This document shows positions 62,558 through 64,000 of a stretch of 64,000 nucleotides of DNA, piece by piece (position 1 is the first letter of the stretch; each line of letters starts with the position of its first letter). Below the pieces are notes generated by a model. That model was not told the DNA's origin, did no database searches, and was given only the letters and a program-made list of their open reading frames with translations. The position numbers and the translations under genes were made by a program. Source of the DNA: CAWFQB01 sp965277875. GTDB lineage: Bacteria > Armatimonadota > Chthonomonadetes > Chthonomonadales > Chthonomonadaceae. Where the stretch lies: the NCBI GenBank assembly GCA_965277875.1, contig CBDIDV010000002.1, positions 6,076,001 to 6,140,000 on the forward strand. The letters are read 5' to 3'.

Positions 62558-63541
62558 TTATAATTCGGCGTTTTGCGGCGCGCTTGGCCTCGCGGTGTTG
62601 TACGAGGCAAGAATGTCACTCTTTGATTTCGCTAATGCCGCGGGATCATCGGGTTCAAATCCCGGAGAATAACGAACGCTTGCAAAATCTGCGTCGAACT
62701 GATCCAGAGCCTCAATAAAGCCGTAATTGTCCGGTTCAGGAAATTCGAGTTCCACTAGCGGAACACCCGCTACGGCTTTCATAGCATTGATGACATTCAC
62801 AATGGACATTCCGATCAGTTGCAGCGCAAACACGAACTTGTATGGGTTCCAGTTCCGCTTATACTCGACCAGGTGAAAGTTGTTTTTATCGTGAATGGGA
62901 TGAGGCATGAAGTATGCCGTTCCAAAAGGACTGGCAGCGATCTGTCTCATGCTGTCGGGGCGAGGGCCGAAGGTAAGGTCAAACCCGCCCATGCCGATGC
63001 GAAAGCCATGCTTTATCGAATTGTATTCTTCGGAGAAATACGCATTGATAAATTCATGGGCAAGCCGTCCCCATAAACTGGCAAAGGCTTGCGAACGGGC
63101 CGCGTCACGCTCGGCATCGCCGGTTTGAAATCCAAAGATGGCCTGGGCGATTGTTTCCCAAGTAATCTGCGGTAGATTAAGACGATGATGCACAGACTGC
63201 CCTTCATGTATCTTGCGAGTGACGCTGTAAAGTTCACGGTTGGTATATTTCAGTATCCACCCAGCCGGACAATCCGGGGCTTGAACAAAGGCACCGAGCA
63301 TAGCAAAGAGGGTTTCTAACCCGTGCGAGTAGGTGCTTCGCAGGATCGTTGCTGCATACTGTTTACTTTCGCCATCCAGCAGTGGAGCAAGCGTCTGGGC
63401 TATCTGCGAGAAATACATGGGATCAATCTGTTTGAGATACTCCATGTTCAGGCGTGCGAGGTCGTCGTCCCACAAGCAGTACGGCGTCTCGTCCACCACG
63501 AATGGGCAGTATTGAATGTCAAACTGGTTTTCATTGCTCAT
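62558..63541 (-). CDS. Hypothetical protein of the helicase operon
   Basis: The 327-residue protein has no recognised domain. It is acidic, mixed alpha/beta, with a striking central stretch GFRIGMGGFDLTFGPRPDSM and HLVEYKRNWNPYKFVFALQL. GAGGAG is present upstream, though a little far. It lies 125 bases before the RecD-like gene on the same strand, and probably forms an operon with it. A tRNA-like GGGTTCAAATCCCGG inside its coding region is only chance. Confidence 0.65.
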   Translation of the reverse strand: MSNENQFDIQYCPFVVDETPYCLWDDDLARLNMEYLKQIDPMYFSQIAQTLAPLLDGESKQYAATILRSTYSHGLETLFAMLGAFVQAPDCPAGWILKYTNRELYSVTRKIHEGQSVHHRLNLPQITWETIAQAIFGFQTGDAERDAARSQAFASLWGRLAHEFINAYFSEEYNSIKHGFRIGMGGFDLTFGPRPDSMRQIAASPFGTAYFMPHPIHDKNNFHLVEYKRNWNPYKFVFALQLIGMSIVNVINAMKAVAGVPLVELEFPEPDNYGFIEALDQFDADFASVRYSPGFEPDDPAALAKSKSDILASYNTARPSAPQNAEL

Positions 63542-63641
63542 CGTTTTCTTCGATCTCCTCGTAAAGAACTGAGGAAAATACTGACCGGATGATTCAGCCT
63601 AAAGTTGCGCCACTCGGCGCACACCCGAAAACAAGCGATTA

Positions 63642-63998
63642 CTACGGGACATTAAGGAGAGGGACGATGTTTTCCGTATCCGGGCCGGTTAGGGCTATCG
63701 CTAATCGTTCCGGTACGTCGGTCAGTTCTTTGCCGATGCTGTCGAAGGTGACGTACTGCGCGTAAGAAAGTGGAACATAATTGATAAAGCCCTGTTGTGT
63801 CGGCACGGCAAACTCGTTGAACGATCCGATTTCAACCACGTCCTCGAAATAGACCAGCGCGCCGGGGAGAATGCGAGCGTCACGGAACAGGAGTTCGGCC
63901 TCTCGGCGTTCACGAGAGACTCTGCTCTTTACATCTTCTATAAATTCGAGCATTCGATGTTTCAATCCGGTCTGCGCCGATAGAAAGTCAGGGTAACA
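63642..63998 (-). CDS. C-terminal part of an unknown protein of the helicase operon (runs off the window)
   Basis: The frame is open from the right edge and reads YPDFLSAQTGLKHRMLEFIE, then DVKSRVSRERREAELLF, and ends DTENIVPLLNVP. It shows no break before 63998, so the start is beyond the window and the ATG or TTG near 63953-63965 is probably internal. The sequence is charged and helical at the N-terminal side. No family is recognised. It is the first visible gene of the operon leading to the two large helicases. Confidence 0.6.
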   Translation of the reverse strand, partial: CYPDFLSAQTGLKHRMLEFIEDVKSRVSRERREAELLFRDARILPGALVYFEDVVEIGSFNEFAVPTQQGFINYVPLSYAQYVTFDSIGKELTDVPERLAIALTGPDTENIVPLLNVP

Positions 63999-64000
63999 GA

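Noticed and set aside
62645..62670. tRNA-like TpsiC arm GGGTTCAAATCCCGG
   Set aside because: It lies in the coding sequence of 62558-63541 (encoding SPGFEPDDP), and no acceptor stem or anticodon arm surrounds it.

Overview
The window looks like the chromosome of an Armatimonadota-type bacterium (high-GC, heterotrophic). The best sequence clue is a pair of prepilin-type proteins (10058-10864 and 24506-25303) with the FTLIELLVVIAIIAILAA methylation segment, then FPVFAQAREKAR, and a C-terminal DG-H-AKW motif, a combination common in Armatimonadota and Planctomycetes. The phylum is an inference from gene families, because there is no rRNA in the window.

Layout. (1) 1-10 kb: the tail of an unknown gene, a JAMM isopeptidase, a secreted protein with secretin-type short domains, a secreted GH35 beta-galactosidase, an S53 sedolisin, and the aromatic pair tyrA and aroF. 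(2) 10-12.3 kb: a pseudopilin gene behind a tandem 11-bp PhoB/PhoP-like box, convergent with a GspE-type ATPase. (3) 12.5-20.5 kb: a peptide export locus. It holds a C39-peptidase ABC exporter with an N-terminal cyclic-nucleotide-binding-like region, two 32-residue double-glycine precursors whose predicted mature parts are only six residues (RALWGT and KALWGT) behind a near-consensus promoter, an HlyD adaptor, an IS4-type insertion, and a parvulin. I consider this the most interesting system in the window. (4) 20.7-40 kb: sialate O-acetylesterase, an FG-GAP/UnbV protein, pseudopilin plus lipoprotein, a LacI regulator with an evident operator, a three-gene ABC-2 exporter split by a three-gene methyltransferase cassette, a deacetylase-like protein, SDR, YgfZ, EamA, and two Tat-exported ferritin-like proteins.

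(5) 40.1-64 kb: a foreign island. dprA is cut at its FPxRNR motif, and next to the break lies a large serine recombinase with an unusual insertion in its catalytic domain. After it come small regulatory genes, a PD-(D/E)XK-like protein with Cas4-like cysteines, two related small hypotheticals, an orphan I-E-like CRISPR mini-array (29-bp repeats, 32-bp spacers), an HNH nuclease, a DUF4062 protein, and an XRE - ImmA/IrrE - methyltransferase - EVE operon with an autoregulatory operator. A second copy of the IS follows, then a four-gene operon with two giant helicase-nuclease proteins that continues past the window edge. The gene content is that of a defence island.

The chromosome also carries many intergenic tandem or inverted repeats with about 7, 10, 11 or 16 bp period. 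Several run into gene ends, gene starts or protein linkers. No tRNA or rRNA gene was found.
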